NCBI RefSeq assembly: GCF_000423225.1
Contig: NZ_KE383991.1
Coordinates: 320,217-384,216 of the forward strand
Direction: 5' to 3'
DNA from: Kaistia adipata DSM 17808
GTDB taxonomy: Bacteria > Pseudomonadota > Alphaproteobacteria > Rhizobiales > Kaistiaceae
Length of the DNA: 64,000 nt
Under the pieces are notes generated by a model. The model did not search any database. It saw nothing but the letters and a program-made list of their open reading frames with translations, and had not been told where the DNA came from. The position numbers were made by a program, and so were the translations under genes. Every line of letters begins with the position of its first letter. The first letter of the stretch is position 1. Positions 44,952-55,160 of the stretch are shown here, in pieces.

Positions 44952-45506
44952 GTGAAACCTGGCTCGCGACCCTTGGTCCTGCTACTGGTCGGACTGCCCG
45001 GTGCCGGCAAGACAACGCTCGCTCGCCGGCTGGCGCCGGCGATCGGCGCCGTCACGCTCAGCCGTGACGACATCCGCGATGCAATCTTTCCGGAAGCGCT
45101 ACTCGACTACAGCAGCGAGCAGAACCAGGTCGGAACCGACGCGCTTCTCGGCGTGCTCGGCTATCTGCTGGCGCGACCGAAACCCGCCTTCATCATCGTC
45201 GATGGCAAGCCGTTTTCTCGACGAGCCGAGATCACGACGGTGAAGCAACTTGTAGAGACAAGCGGAGCAGGCTTGCTGATCCTCCATTGCGTCGCGCCGG
45301 AAGCAGTCATCAAGGAGAGGCTCCAGCGCGGCCTCCGGGATCAGCGCAACGTCCGTGCAGAGCGCCATCCCGAGAAGGCGGCGCGCATCAGGGCAGAGTT
45401 CGAACCGATCGAGGAACCACACGTGGTGATCGACACCAGCCAGGGCGCCGACACGGCCGTTGCCCTTTGCCTGAGTGCGATCGGAAGCGCCAGCCTTTCC
45501 GCCTGA
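44952..45506 (+). CDS. P-loop kinase-like ATPase ending the sugar operon
   Basis: A 184-residue P-loop protein of the AAA_33/zeta-toxin-like kinase group. Walker A is GLPGAGKT at residues 13-20, followed by LSRDDIRDAIFPEALLDYSS, a lid rich in Arg (KERLQRGLRDQRNVRAERHP) and the C-terminal HVVIDTS strand. These features resemble gluconate-kinase-like small-molecule kinases. A GTG start lies one base after the aldolase stop. A sugar or sugar-phosphate substrate is inferred from the operon only, and no toxin-antitoxin partner is present. Confidence 0.8.
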   Translation: MKPGSRPLVLLLVGLPGAGKTTLARRLAPAIGAVTLSRDDIRDAIFPEALLDYSSEQNQVGTDALLGVLGYLLARPKPAFIIVDGKPFSRRAEITTVKQLVETSGAGLLILHCVAPEAVIKERLQRGLRDQRNVRAERHPEKAARIRAEFEPIEEPHVVIDTSQGADTAVALCLSAIGSASLSA

Positions 45507-45913
45507 GGCGAGGTAGATCCATGGTCGGCAGGTTTACCTCGGCCTGCGAGGCTCATCGAAGCCTGACGCCAATCTGAACTGCCGGAGCGACCGGACCAAA
45601 TACATCCTACCAAGAGCAGTTCGACGAGCATTGAGACCGAAATTGTCCGAGATCCGGGCCCAAGCGATGCGCGATTGAGCAACTGCTCCCCACATTTCCC
45701 CGACTTCAAGGGGCTTTTCGTTGCAGTCTGGTCGCTCCGGGTCTCCGGACAGCGGTCGGGGAGGCTCGCCTGGTCCGAACCACCCTGAGAGATTGGCGCA
45801 CTGACCTCGCCAGTCGACCAACATCGGAGCGCTCCTCTGCCCCGGGGACTCACGTGCCGAAGACAAGGCTGGCACCGCGCTTGCTCAGAAGCATCACGAC
45901 GACCGGCGGTCGG
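45507..45913. other. Intergenic region, no gene recognised
   Basis: A 407-bp space between the sugar operon and the convergent RND pump gene. At 45698-45718 CCCC-GACTTCAA-GGGG is followed by CTTTTCG, a weak terminator-like hairpin for the plus-strand operon. Minus-strand frames across it do not resemble any family known to me. Confidence 0.5.
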
Positions 45914-48900
45914 TCAGCCACCGACATCCTTCTTGCCCATCGAGTACTTCAATCGTCCCGTCTTTTCCCTCAGAAACTGGAAGATCACATACAGCCCCGG
46001 TATGAGCAGAATGCCGACCGCAGACGAAGCCAGCATGCCACCAAACACCGAAGTGCCGACGGCTCGCTGCGTGGCCGCGCCTGCCCCCACTGCCGTGACT
46101 AGCGGTAGAAGCCCGAGGATAAAGGCAAAGGACGTCATCATCACAGCGCGAAACCGCAGGCTGGCGCCTTCAAGAGCCGCATCGACGATGCCCTTGCCTT
46201 GAGCCCGCTCCTCCATCGCGAACTCGACGATGAGGATGGCGTTCTTGGCCGCCAAGGCTATCAGGATGACGATGCCGACCTGCGCATAGACATTGTTGTC
46301 CAGCCCCGTCAACTTCAGCGCCAGCATGGCTCCGAAAAGGCCGGTTCCCACCGACAAGAGCACGGCAATCGGGATCGCCCAGCTTTCATACAATGCAACG
46401 AGAAACAGATAGGCGAAAATCAGCGCAAGAACGAGGATCGGGCCGGTCTGGCCACTCGCCTCGATCTCCTGCAGGGCCGTCCCCGTCCATTCCAGTTGAT
46501 AGCCCGAAGGCAGGGTGTTGTCGGCAATCTCCTGCATGGCCGAGATGGACTCTCCCGACGAATGCCCCGGCGCCGGACCACCATTGATCATCACCGCACG
46601 TTCATTGTTGTAGCGGGTGACGAAGGCCGGGGCCGTGACCAGCTTGACATCGGCCACGGCGGTCAAGGGCACGAGCGACCCGTTGGAGCTGCGTACGCGG
46701 ATCTGGCTGATGTCCTCGACATCCATCCGCGCATTGGCATCGGCCTGGACCTTCAACTGCCACGTGCGCCCGAATAGATTAACATCATTGACGTAGTTGC
46801 CACCCAGCAATGCACCGGTGGTCGCGAAAAGGTTGGAAACATCGACGCCCAATGTCTGCACGCGTTCGCGGTCAACCTCGAGTTTCAACTGCGGTGTATC
46901 GGCATTGAAGGTAGTATAGACGCCCTGCAACCGACCGTCCTGCGCGGCATTGACGACCGCGCCGCGCGCGACCTGGGCAATCTGCCCGGGGGGAGCTCCG
47001 GTCTTGCTGGCGATCAACGCCTGGAAGCCTGCTCCCGTGCCAAGCCCCTGGATTGGCGGCAGGTTGAAGGCAAAGGCCACGCTGCCAGGCAGGGATCCAA
47101 GCTTGACGTTGAGGTCGTCGATGACGCTGAAGGCCGATTGCGATGCCTCGGTGCGCTCCTCGAAAGGCTTCATCGTCACGACGAAGAAGCCCTTGTTGGG
47201 CAACACCACGCTATCGATCAACGAGAACCCGGCAACGACGAACACGTCCTGAACGTTCTCGTTGGCCTGCAGGATCCTGAGGACCTCTTCGCCGACCTTG
47301 GCGCTGCGTTCGACCGAGGCATCCGCCGGCAACTGGTACTCGCCCATGAAGGCGCCCTGGTCCTCGAGCGGCAGAAAGCCGGTGGGCACGATCTTGGCAA
47401 GATAGCCGGTGCCGAGAAGGAAGCCGCCCAGCAGCACGCCAGCGAGGATCGCACGCCGGGTCAGCGGTCCGACCAGCGCCATATAGCCGGTGCGCATGCC
47501 CTCGACCGACGAATTGAACAGCTTGAACAAGCCCCTCGGCCCTCCCTTCCGCCGCTTGAGCAGGATCGAGCAGAGGGCCGGCGACAGGCTCAGCGCGTTG
47601 ACCGCCGAAATCACCATCGAGACGGACACCGCGACGGCAAACTGTTTGTATAGCTGACCGGTGATGCCGGGAATAAAGGCGGTAGGCACAAAGACGGACA
47701 AGAGCACGAGCGTGATAGCGATGATCGGGGCGGTGATTTCCTTCATCGCCGCCTCGGTCGCCTCGGCCGGCGTCATTTCGGGATGCGCCTCGAGCTTGTG
47801 CTCGACCGCCTCGACGACGACGATAGCGTCGTCGACCACGATGCCAATGGCAAGCACAAGCGCCAGAAGCGAGATGGTATTGAGAGAGAACCCCATCACC
47901 AGCATGACGGCGAAGGTACCGATCAACGCCACCGGAACGGCGATGATCGGGATGAGCGTCGCCCGGAAGCTGCCGAGGAAGACCAGCACGACGATCGCGA
48001 CGAGCACAAAGGCCTCGATCAGCGTGTGCAGCACGCTTTCCATCATCTGTTCGACGAAGTAGGTGGAATCATAGGCGATCGCGATAGAGACGCCGTCGGG
48101 CAGCCGCGTCTCGATCTCCGCCAAAACCTTCTTGACGGCTTCGGCCGTGGCGATGGCGTTGGCGCCTGGCGACTGATAGATGCCGATGCCGGCCGAGGGC
48201 AGACCATTGAATGTCGGCTCGGCATCCTCGGTTTGCGCGCCCAGTTCGACTCGAGCCACATCCTTGATCAGGACGCGCGCGCCACCCGGATCGTTGCGCA
48301 CGACGACGTTCTCGATTTGATCGATGCTGTTCAGTCGACCGTCGGCGGTGATGTTGATCTGAAAGTTCGTGCCGGGAACCGTCGGACTGGCGCCGATGCG
48401 GCCGACGGCGGCCTGCACGTTCTGAGCCCACAGCGCGGCGATCACCTCGGTCGCGGTCAGGTTGACGCTGGAGAGGCGCGCCACGTCAAGCCAGACGCGC
48501 ATCGAATAGTCGCGCGGGCCGAAGGCGTAGGCCTCGCCCACGCCGGGCACCCGCGACAGCGGGTCGATCAGGTTCAGCTTGGTGTAGTTCGACAGGAAAA
48601 GCGCATCGCGCGAGCGATCGGGCGAATAGATCGTGATGACCTGCAGCATGCTGGTTGAACGCTTTTTGACCGTCACGCCCAGCGCCTGCACCTCGGCCGG
48701 CAGGGCAGCGACGACCTGGTTCACGCGGTTCGACACGTTAACCGTGTTCATGTCGGGATCCGATCCGACCTCGAAGCTGACGGCCAGGTTGTAGGTCCCG
48801 TCCGAGCCCGAGGTGGACTGCATGTAGATCATGTTGTCGACGCCGTTGATCGCCGGCTCGATGACCTGCGCGACCGATTCCTCCAGCGCATTGGCGTCGG

Positions 48901-49057
48901 CGCCGGGATAGAAGGCCGTGACCTGTACCTGCGGCGGCACGATGTCCGGGAATTGCGCCACCGGCAGAGCCTTGTAGGCCATGTAGCCGGCAATGGTGAT
49001 GACCAACGAGATGACCATCGCCAGCCGCGGGCGACGAATGAAAACGGAGGAGATCAT
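45914..49057 (-). CDS. RND multidrug efflux pump (AcrB/MexB-like, HAE-1)
   Basis: A 1047-residue hydrophobe/amphiphile exporter, clearly a different branch from the MdtB/C-like pump at 22.7-25.8 kb. The N-terminus [20 protein letters not shown] and [20 protein letters not shown] are typical of AcrB. The proton relay is seen in [19 protein letters not shown] (two Asp) and [18 protein letters not shown] (Lys). The length matches AcrB (1049). It begins 3 bp after the adaptor gene. No local TetR repressor or outer-membrane channel gene accompanies it. The substrate range is unknown. Confidence 0.94.
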   Translation of the reverse strand: MISSVFIRRPRLAMVISLVITIAGYMAYKALPVAQFPDIVPPQVQVTAFYPGADANALEESVAQVIEPAINGVDNMIYMQSTSGSDGTYNLAVSFEVGSDPDMNTVNVSNRVNQVVAALPAEVQALGVTVKKRSTSMLQVITIYSPDRSRDALFLSNYTKLNLIDPLSRVPGVGEAYAFGPRDYSMRVWLDVARLSSVNLTATEVIAALWAQNVQAAVGRIGASPTVPGTNFQINITADGRLNSIDQIENVVVRNDPGGARVLIKDVARVELGAQTEDAEPTFNGLPSAGIGIYQSPGANAIATAEAVKKVLAEIETRLPDGVSIAIAYDSTYFVEQMMESVLHTLIEAFVLVAIVVLVFLGSFRATLIPIIAVPVALIGTFAVMLVMGFSLNTISLLALVLAIGIVVDDAIVVVEAVEHKLEAHPEMTPAEATEAAMKEITAPIIAITLVLLSVFVPTAFIPGITGQLYKQFAVAVSVSMVISAVNALSLSPALCSILLKRRKGGPRGLFKLFNSSVEGMRTGYMALVGPLTRRAILAGVLLGGFLLGTGYLAKIVPTGFLPLEDQGAFMGEYQLPADASVERSAKVGEEVLRILQANENVQDVFVVAGFSLIDSVVLPNKGFFVVTMKPFEERTEASQSAFSVIDDLNVKLGSLPGSVAFAFNLPPIQGLGTGAGFQALIASKTGAPPGQIAQVARGAVVNAAQDGRLQGVYTTFNADTPQLKLEVDRERVQTLGVDVSNLFATTGALLGGNYVNDVNLFGRTWQLKVQADANARMDVEDISQIRVRSSNGSLVPLTAVADVKLVTAPAFVTRYNNERAVMINGGPAPGHSSGESISAMQEIADNTLPSGYQLEWTGTALQEIEASGQTGPILVLALIFAYLFLVALYESWAIPIAVLLSVGTGLFGAMLALKLTGLDNNVYAQVGIVILIALAAKNAILIVEFAMEERAQGKGIVDAALEGASLRFRAVMMTSFAFILGLLPLVTAVGAGAATQRAVGTSVFGGMLASSAVGILLIPGLYVIFQFLREKTGRLKYSMGKKDVGG

Positions 49058-49060
49058 GGC

Positions 49061-50191
49061 CTACGTCCCAGATGTGGCTAGCTGTGGCTTGACCACCATG
49101 CCGTTTCGCACCCGCTGAGCGCCCTGCACGATGACCCGGTCGCCTTCGTTCAGGCCCTCCCGGACAACCGCGATGCCGTCGCGCTGCTGGCCGATGGTGA
49201 CGTATTTGGTCGCCACCTTGTTCTCGCCATCAACAATCAGAACGAACGTGCCGCTCTGATCGGCGGCCAGGGCCACTTCCGGCACGACGAGAACCGGCGC
49301 GTCGGCAGGCTGTTCCATCACCACCCGGATCGTCTGGCTGTTGACGAGCTGTCCGTTGGGATTGTCGAAGGTGGCGCGGACGATCTGGCTGTCGGTGTTG
49401 GGATCGACCGTGTTGTCGAAATAGTCGACTTTTCCGGTCTCGGCATAGTAGCTGCCGTCCGCCATCTTCAGGCGGATCACCGGCGGATTGACGGGCGCCA
49501 TCTTCTTGTAGCCGAGAATCTCACGCTGGCTGGGGGCAAACTCGGCCCACACCCTGTCGTCTTTGACGATGGTTGTCAGCGCGCCGGAGGCTGGCGAGAC
49601 AATGTTGCCTTCGGTGATCGCGGTCCGGCCGATGCGTCCGCGGATCGGAGCGTCGATCCGGGTGTAGCCCAGCGTTATGTTGGCGAGTTCGAGCGCCGCC
49701 TCGGCGATCTGGACGGCCGCGTTGGCCTGAGCCAGTTCGGCTTCCCGCGTGTCGGCGGTCGCCTGCGAGCCCGTGCGCTGCTTCAGCAGTTCCTGAGCAC
49801 GTTCGTTGTTCACCTGCGCGTTCTGGGCGACCGCCTTGGCGCTCGCAAGCTGGGCCTTCTTGGCGTTCACGTCGGCCTGGAAGGGAGCAGGATCAATCTG
49901 GTAGAGCAGCTGGCCCGGCTCGACGATGTCTCCTTCGGTGAACAGCGGCTTCAGCAAGGTTCCCGTCACCCGAACCTGGATGTCGACGCGCTCGGAAGCG
50001 CGGATGCGGCCGATAAACTCGCTGATACTCGGAAGCTCACGCTTCTCGACGGGACTAACCGTCACACTTGGTTCACTGCCGCTTTCGAGCGGCAGCGCCG
50101 GCGTTGCGAGGACAAGCGCAAACCCTATGGCCAGCATCCTCAAGGTCAGTCGTTCGGCAGTGTCGCTACGAAGCTTGCAGAGCATTGGCAT
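49061..50191 (-). CDS. RND efflux periplasmic adaptor (AcrA/MexA-like)
   Basis: A 376-residue membrane-fusion protein. It has an N-terminal signal-like helix (MLAIGFALVLATPALPLESG), no lipobox Cys at the usual place, lipoyl halves ERVDIQVRVTGTLLKPLFTE and YTRIDAPIRGRIGRTAITEG, an alpha-hairpin at about 100-155, and a barrel ending VVREGLNEGDRVIVQGAQRV. The start (MPMLCKL) was chosen because AAGGGGAA lies upstream and the helix follows directly. It is cotranscribed with the pump and lies 151 bp after gcd on the same strand. Confidence 0.92.
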   Translation of the reverse strand: MPMLCKLRSDTAERLTLRMLAIGFALVLATPALPLESGSEPSVTVSPVEKRELPSISEFIGRIRASERVDIQVRVTGTLLKPLFTEGDIVEPGQLLYQIDPAPFQADVNAKKAQLASAKAVAQNAQVNNERAQELLKQRTGSQATADTREAELAQANAAVQIAEAALELANITLGYTRIDAPIRGRIGRTAITEGNIVSPASGALTTIVKDDRVWAEFAPSQREILGYKKMAPVNPPVIRLKMADGSYYAETGKVDYFDNTVDPNTDSQIVRATFDNPNGQLVNSQTIRVVMEQPADAPVLVVPEVALAADQSGTFVLIVDGENKVATKYVTIGQQRDGIAVVREGLNEGDRVIVQGAQRVRNGMVVKPQLATSGT

Positions 50192-50342
50192 CCGGTTCCC
50201 CTTCCGGGCTGTCGAGACACGGGACTTCCGCCTCCGCGAGGCTGCGGACGATGCTGCATTGCAAGATGTACCCCCTTCCCGTCGGCAGGCCCTCAGAATG
50301 ACCGGCCACAAGTGGTCCGAACTTGCGCGTCTCGATCTCTGG

Positions 50343-52700
50343 CTATTTCGGCAAGGCGAACGCGACGATGAAGTCACCGCGATCGCTCGGGTTGTAGCGG
50401 GCCCCACCCGCCGTCAGGGCGATGTACTGTCGACCGTCCTTGCCGATATAGCTCATGGGCGTCGACTGGCTGCCGGACGGCAATCGGCCCTTCCAGAGTT
50501 CCTCTCCGGTCTCCGTGTCGTAGGCGCGCAGGTAGTAGTCCTGTGTGCCAGAGTGGAAGGCAATGCCGCCCTTGGTCATCACCGGCCCGCCCAGTGTCGG
50601 CATGCCGACGAAGAAGGGCAGGTTCGGCTGGAAGCCGAGCACGGTGACATCCTTGGCCGTGCCCGCGGGGCGCTGCCAGATGATCTGGCGCGTGGCCAGG
50701 TCGATGCCGGTCACCGTGCCCCATGGCGGCTCCAGGCACGGAATGCCGATCGGGGAGAAGAAGTTGACGAGCTTGTGAGCGTAGGGCAGCCCGAACTGCG
50801 GCGAAATCGACGCATGGGCGGTTACCGGCGTGCCGGCCGGGAATTCCGAGCGCGGGATGAGATGCGCATAGACCGGCACCCGCATGTCGCTCACCACGAA
50901 GATATTGCGACCCTCGTCGAACCCGCCACTGCCCCAGTTCGGTCCGCCATTGTTGCCGGGGTAGACGATCGTGGGCCGGGTCGATTGCGGCGTGAAGTCG
51001 CCCAGATAATGCGCGTCCTTGAACATGATCCGACACAGCAGCTGATCGAACGGCGTTGCCCCCCACATGCGCGCTTCCGTCAGGGGGGCCGTTCCCAGCC
51101 CCGGCATGCCGGTCGAATACGGCTGGGTCTTGGCGTAGCGCTCGCCTTCCGCCGTGCCGTCGCCGCCGGGAACCGGCTTCTCGACGGTTTCGACAAGGGG
51201 CTCGCCGGTACGGCGGTCGAGCACGAATATCTGCCCCCGCTTGGTCAACTGGAGAACGGCGGGCGTCGAGCCGCCCTTGCCGTCGGGAAAATCGATCAGC
51301 GCTGGCTGGGACGGAACGTCATAGTCCCAGATGTCGTGATTGACAGTACGGAAGTGCCAGCGTTCCTTCCCGGTCGCCAGTTCGACCGCAACGACCGCGG
51401 AATTGTACTCGTCATCGAACGGCCGCCGCAATCCGCCGTAATAGTCCGGCGTGGCATTGCCCGTCGGAAGATACGCGAGCCCCAGCTTCACATCCGCGGC
51501 GATCGGCGCCCAGACATTGGGGGTGCCGCGCGTGAACTCCTTGCCCTCCGGCGGAAGCCCCTGATCGCCCGGATTGCCGACGTCGAACGCCCACGCGAAT
51601 GCCCCGGTCTTGGCGTCAAAGGCGCGCACGACGCCGGAAGGCTCGTCGACCTTGACGTTATCCGCCACCCAACCGCCGATCAGGATCTCGTCGCCGGCGA
51701 CAATGGCGCCGGTCGTCTGCGTCAGAAACCCTGCGTCGACCTGGCCCATGCCGATGTGCAGGTCGACCGTCCCCTTGTCGCCGAAGGTTTCGCAAATTTG
51801 CCCGTCTTTCGCGCGAAGCGCGATCATGCGGACATCGATCGTCGCCAGCAGGATGCGCGGACCGCAAGCATCGCCGGGACCGGGATCGAAATAGCCGAGC
51901 GTACGGCAGCGTTTCCAGAACGGATTCTTTGCGTGCGGATCAAACTGCCAGACGATTTTGCCCGTGTCGCCGTCCAGCGCGGTGACGGCGGTGTCCGCCG
52001 AGCACTGGAAGAGCATGCCGTCAACGTAGAGCGGCGTATTCTGGTCCTCGAGGAACTCCTCCCCGTCGGCGATATGTCCCGTGCGGGCCGTCCAGGCTAC
52101 TTCCAGCTTCGAAACATTCGTCTTGTCGATCTGATCGAACGGCGCGTAGCGCGTCGCCTCACCGGTGCGGCCATAGGCCTTCCAGTCGTTGCCCATCGCT
52201 GAGGTTTCCGCGGTGGGTTGGCCGGGGGTGACAGCAACCGGATTGCTGACGACGCCATGCGGGCTGAACATCATCGCGAAGTAGACGCCGAAGGCAGCGA
52301 TCAGCGCGACGCCGCCGGCCACGAATGGCTTGGTGTTTGCCGGACGGCCACCCTCCCAGGGCAGCCACGGCGTCATCAGCAGCACGACAGCGCCGACAAG
52401 CATGGGAGCGACCAGGCGTGGCACCAGGCCCCAGAACGAGAGGCCAACCTCCCAGAGCGACCACAGGACCGTTCCGACCAGAACGGCGAGGTAGATCCAG
52501 ACGCCGGTCATGCCTCCCCTGAAAAGGAAAACGCCGCTCGCGAGCAAGGCCAAGCCGGCGATCGAGTAGTAAAATGACCCGCCTAAATAAACGAGATACC
52601 CACCCCCGGTTGCCAAATACACCCCAGCAACCACAACGATAACCGCAAGGACACGAACAAATATATTCGTCTCCGCCTGACGATTTTCCGACGTCGCCAT
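50343..52700 (-). CDS. gcd: Membrane-bound PQQ-dependent glucose dehydrogenase
   Basis: Oxidises glucose (and other aldoses) to the lactone in the periplasm and reduces ubiquinone. The 785 residues agree with the E. coli enzyme (796). Five N-terminal helices cover about 15-155 (VRVLAVIVVVAGVYLATGGG to VALIAAFGVYFAMMFSP). The PQQ beta-propeller follows, with EATRYAPFDQIDKTNVSKLE, ARTGHIADGEE, FRTVNHDIWDYDVPSQPALI and the quinoprotein W-motifs. An upstream ATG at 52718 would add six residues. No pqq synthesis genes are in the window, so cofactor must come from elsewhere. It precedes an RND adaptor-pump pair on the same strand. Confidence 0.95.
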   Translation of the reverse strand: MATSENRQAETNIFVRVLAVIVVVAGVYLATGGGYLVYLGGSFYYSIAGLALLASGVFLFRGGMTGVWIYLAVLVGTVLWSLWEVGLSFWGLVPRLVAPMLVGAVVLLMTPWLPWEGGRPANTKPFVAGGVALIAAFGVYFAMMFSPHGVVSNPVAVTPGQPTAETSAMGNDWKAYGRTGEATRYAPFDQIDKTNVSKLEVAWTARTGHIADGEEFLEDQNTPLYVDGMLFQCSADTAVTALDGDTGKIVWQFDPHAKNPFWKRCRTLGYFDPGPGDACGPRILLATIDVRMIALRAKDGQICETFGDKGTVDLHIGMGQVDAGFLTQTTGAIVAGDEILIGGWVADNVKVDEPSGVVRAFDAKTGAFAWAFDVGNPGDQGLPPEGKEFTRGTPNVWAPIAADVKLGLAYLPTGNATPDYYGGLRRPFDDEYNSAVVAVELATGKERWHFRTVNHDIWDYDVPSQPALIDFPDGKGGSTPAVLQLTKRGQIFVLDRRTGEPLVETVEKPVPGGDGTAEGERYAKTQPYSTGMPGLGTAPLTEARMWGATPFDQLLCRIMFKDAHYLGDFTPQSTRPTIVYPGNNGGPNWGSGGFDEGRNIFVVSDMRVPVYAHLIPRSEFPAGTPVTAHASISPQFGLPYAHKLVNFFSPIGIPCLEPPWGTVTGIDLATRQIIWQRPAGTAKDVTVLGFQPNLPFFVGMPTLGGPVMTKGGIAFHSGTQDYYLRAYDTETGEELWKGRLPSGSQSTPMSYIGKDGRQYIALTAGGARYNPSDRGDFIVAFALPK

Positions 52701-52889
52701 CAGATCCACCACAAGCATATATTTATACAGGCTGAATAAAAGCCCCCACTGATATGGCGAGTACATTCAATCACCATCCCGAACGCTTGAAAAGCAGGGC
52801 CGACGAAATTTCGCCTTTTTTCGCTTGGCGCGGACGAGTTGGATTGCCTGTACGGATCCGCCTTGTTCGCATGCAGCAGGCGGCGCCTC

Positions 52890-53345
52890 CTTGTTGCGGC
52901 ATATCTGGACAAGCCCTGCCAAGCCCCGCGCGGAAAGCGGTTTGCCGATGCCGCGCGCAAGATCCCAGCTCCGTACATGGGCCAGGTCCTCGTCCGGATG
53001 GAGCGGCGCCCTCGCCAATCCCGACACCACCACCACCACCGCCGGGGGGAGGGGGGCATAAGCCAGCCCCAACCGGCCAGCGTTCACTGCCGGCACACTC
53101 CCCTCAACCCGGAGGAGATTGAGATCTCCGCGCAACGACAGGATGCCGGAGTTGATCACGCCGCCGATAGCGAGGCCGACGTCGCGCCTCTTCGCGAGCG
53201 ACAGGAAGGTCTCGGCCGCGTCGCGATCGAACAGTCTTACGACCAACCGACAGCAGACGCCGAGATCGACCTCCTGCGAGGCGTCGCGGACCATACGTCG
53301 ATCGTTCACGCAGCGGTAGAAGCCAGCAACCGGCCTCGCCGCCCT
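52890..53345 (-). pseudogene. Decayed aldo/keto reductase (sugar 1-dehydrogenase type)
   Basis: On the minus strand one frame reads VRDASQEVDLGVCCRLVVRL, then FDRDAAETFLSLAKRRDVGL and AIGGVINSGIL, the core of D-threo-aldose/L-fucose/galactose 1-dehydrogenases of the AKR superfamily ('ARRGVxVVIGGPxNSGIL'). Further on, GLARAPLHPDEDLAHVR and, in another frame, PRGAWQGLSRYAA resemble the C-terminal end of the same family. The N-terminal two thirds are missing and frames shift, so the gene is dead. It directly follows galM, which it would have complemented in aldose oxidation. Confidence 0.55.
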
Positions 53346-53397
53346 CGGCCCACGCGCTCCGACGTGGCGGCAACTTGTTTCGCGAGCCTGCCGATCT

Positions 53398-54453
53398 CTA
53401 TTCGACGAAGAGCCGAACCGACATGCGATGGTCGTACACTTCCCCCGGCGAGACGATCGTGCTCGGGAAGTGGGCGAAGTTCGGCGTATCCGGGAACTTC
53501 TGCGTCTCGAAGGTGTAGCCGGCGAAGCGGCAATAGGGCGTGTTCGACTTGCCGATCACCGTCTCGCTCAAATAGCCGCCGGTGTAGAACTGCACGCCAG
53601 GCTCGGTGGTGTGCAACTCGAGGCCGCGGCCCGAGGCCGGATCGACGACGCGGGCGCAGAGGCGAAGCGCTTCCCCGTCCCCCTTCAGGCACCAATTGTG
53701 GTCATAGCCGCCGCCGACGAGATGGCCGGTGCCGACATCGGCGAGCGCGTCGATATCCGTGCCGATCGGCTTCGGGGTGCTGAAGTCGAACGGCGTACCG
53801 ACAACGGCGCGGACCTCGCCGGTGGTCAGCAGTTCCGCGTCGATCGGCGTGTAGAAATCGGAGTTGAGGGCAAGCACCTGGTCGCGGACATCGCCGCTGC
53901 CGTGGCCGGCAAGGTTCCAGTAGGTGTGGTGCACGGCGTTCAGGATCGTCGGCCGGTCGGTCATGCCACGAATGGCGATCTCCAGCCGGTCGTCATCGGT
54001 CAGCCGGTAGCTGGCCGAGAGATTGACAGTGCCGGGATAGCCCTCCTCGCCATGCGGCGACACCGCCGTGAAGGTAACCGTGTTGGTCGCCTCGTCGACG
54101 GTCGCGTCCCAGTTCTTGCGATCGAAGCCGGCGATGCCGCCATGCAGATGGTTGGCGCCTTCGTTCAGCGACAGCTGGAACGCTTCGCCGTCGAGCGAGA
54201 AGCGGCCATCGCGGATGCGGTTGCCGTAGCGGCCGCAGGTGGCGCCGAAATAGGTGTCGGTGGCGACATAGGAGGCGACGTCGTCGAAGCCGAGAACGAT
54301 GTCGACCATCTCGCCGTTGCGCCCCGGGGCATGCAGTTCGGTCAACCGCGCGCCATAGGTGATCAGCTTGGCCGACAGGCCGTTGCGATTGCGCAAAACG
54401 AAACCACGGACGACTTCCCCGTCCAGATGCCCGAACACGAAGCTCTCGATCAA
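53398..54453 (-). CDS. galM: Aldose 1-epimerase (mutarotase)
   Basis: Interconverts alpha and beta anomers of aldoses, supplying the anomer needed by sugar dehydrogenases or kinases. The 351 residues have the GalM fold with substrate-binding GATCGRYGNRIRDGRFSLDG, LNEGANHLHGGIAGFDRKNW, the catalytic His in ILNAVHHTYWNLAGHGSG, DFSTPKPIGTDI, and the catalytic Glu in ELHTTEPGVQFYTGGYL. The length matches the family. It is followed by a decayed aldose dehydrogenase and sits beside the IclR-linked sugar oxidation genes. Confidence 0.94.
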   Translation of the reverse strand: MIESFVFGHLDGEVVRGFVLRNRNGLSAKLITYGARLTELHAPGRNGEMVDIVLGFDDVASYVATDTYFGATCGRYGNRIRDGRFSLDGEAFQLSLNEGANHLHGGIAGFDRKNWDATVDEATNTVTFTAVSPHGEEGYPGTVNLSASYRLTDDDRLEIAIRGMTDRPTILNAVHHTYWNLAGHGSGDVRDQVLALNSDFYTPIDAELLTTGEVRAVVGTPFDFSTPKPIGTDIDALADVGTGHLVGGGYDHNWCLKGDGEALRLCARVVDPASGRGLELHTTEPGVQFYTGGYLSETVIGKSNTPYCRFAGYTFETQKFPDTPNFAHFPSTIVSPGEVYDHRMSVRLFVE

Positions 54454-55160
54454 TTTTGCTCTCCCCCGAGCCTAGTTTGAAAGGAAGGTCCGCGCGCGAC
54501 AGACCCTCTGAAGGGCGGACGCGCGGCGCGAACAGGATGAAAATGACCTTCCGGGCGCCCCTCGAGCGAACGCCGGCGGCCTGCTTGGCCGCCGAGCCGG
54601 CGGTGTCGATGTTGCGAGCCGCGCTTGCCCGCTCCCGACTTCATCTGCATGAGATCAACGAGTTCTGCGGCAACAGCGCGACCGCCCAGGCCAAGCATCG
54701 GCAGCCCTCCGTGAAGCCGCCAGCAGGGTACGCCTCATAGCCACTCCTCCCAGTGAGTTCCCTGAAGCTGGCGTCTGCTTGTGCAGTTTCTGGCCGGCGC
54801 CGAATTTGTTTCGCAATACCGTACAGTATTCCGCATAGAAGTTAGACTTCCATTGGGGCAGCAGATTGTCAATCCGCACCCCGCTTCGCTGCGGTCAGGA
54901 TCGATATCGCCAGACGCGCAGCCGCGAACCGCGAGCCAGCCCGGAAGATGCCGGACAAATCGGCGCGCGACGCTCTCCATGGCGAAGCCCTCGCCCGCCG
55001 GAATGCCTGCAAATGACAGGTTCGCATGGGTCGCGAGGAACGATTTGGCGCGAAGAAGTCGAGACGACAGCGACAGGATCAAACCAACAGCGCCAACGTG
55101 GCGGCCGGCCTGATCTGGCGCACATCAACGGCGACGCCGACGATCCGGCTTTCGGTGTTC
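54454..55160. other. Gene-poor region, probably decayed, between galM and the IclR gene
   Basis: A 707-bp stretch without an intact gene. On the minus strand GGGAGGAG is followed after 5-6 nt by an ATG at 54738 (MRRTLLAAS...), but the frame closes after 27 codons. Longer frames around it have no family-like sequence. The palindrome at 54815-54830 matches one before the dehydratase gene. This looks like a promoter plus the remains of a gene lost from the sugar cluster. Confidence 0.5.
54815..54830. promoter_or_regulatory. Palindrome AATAC-N6-GTATT, candidate IclR site (left)
   Basis: AATACCGTACAGTATT in an AT-richer pocket of the decayed region. The arms are identical to those of the palindrome at 56167-56182 on the other side of the IclR gene, while the six central bases differ. 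Confidence 0.5.

Noticed and set aside
45341-45875. Minus-strand frames of 113-170 codons beyond the P-loop kinase
   Set aside because: They overlap the real kinase gene or the terminator-like hairpin and resemble no protein family; composition looks random.
52839-53783. Plus-strand frame of 314 codons with a His run
   Set aside because: It overlaps the galM 3' end in antisense and the AKR remnant; the HHHHH stretch comes from the complement of a GGTGGT run.
54735-55082. 115-codon minus-strand frame between galM and the IclR gene
   Set aside because: It runs through the AATAC-N6-GTATT palindrome, has no family-like sequence and a poor start, so it is treated as chance.
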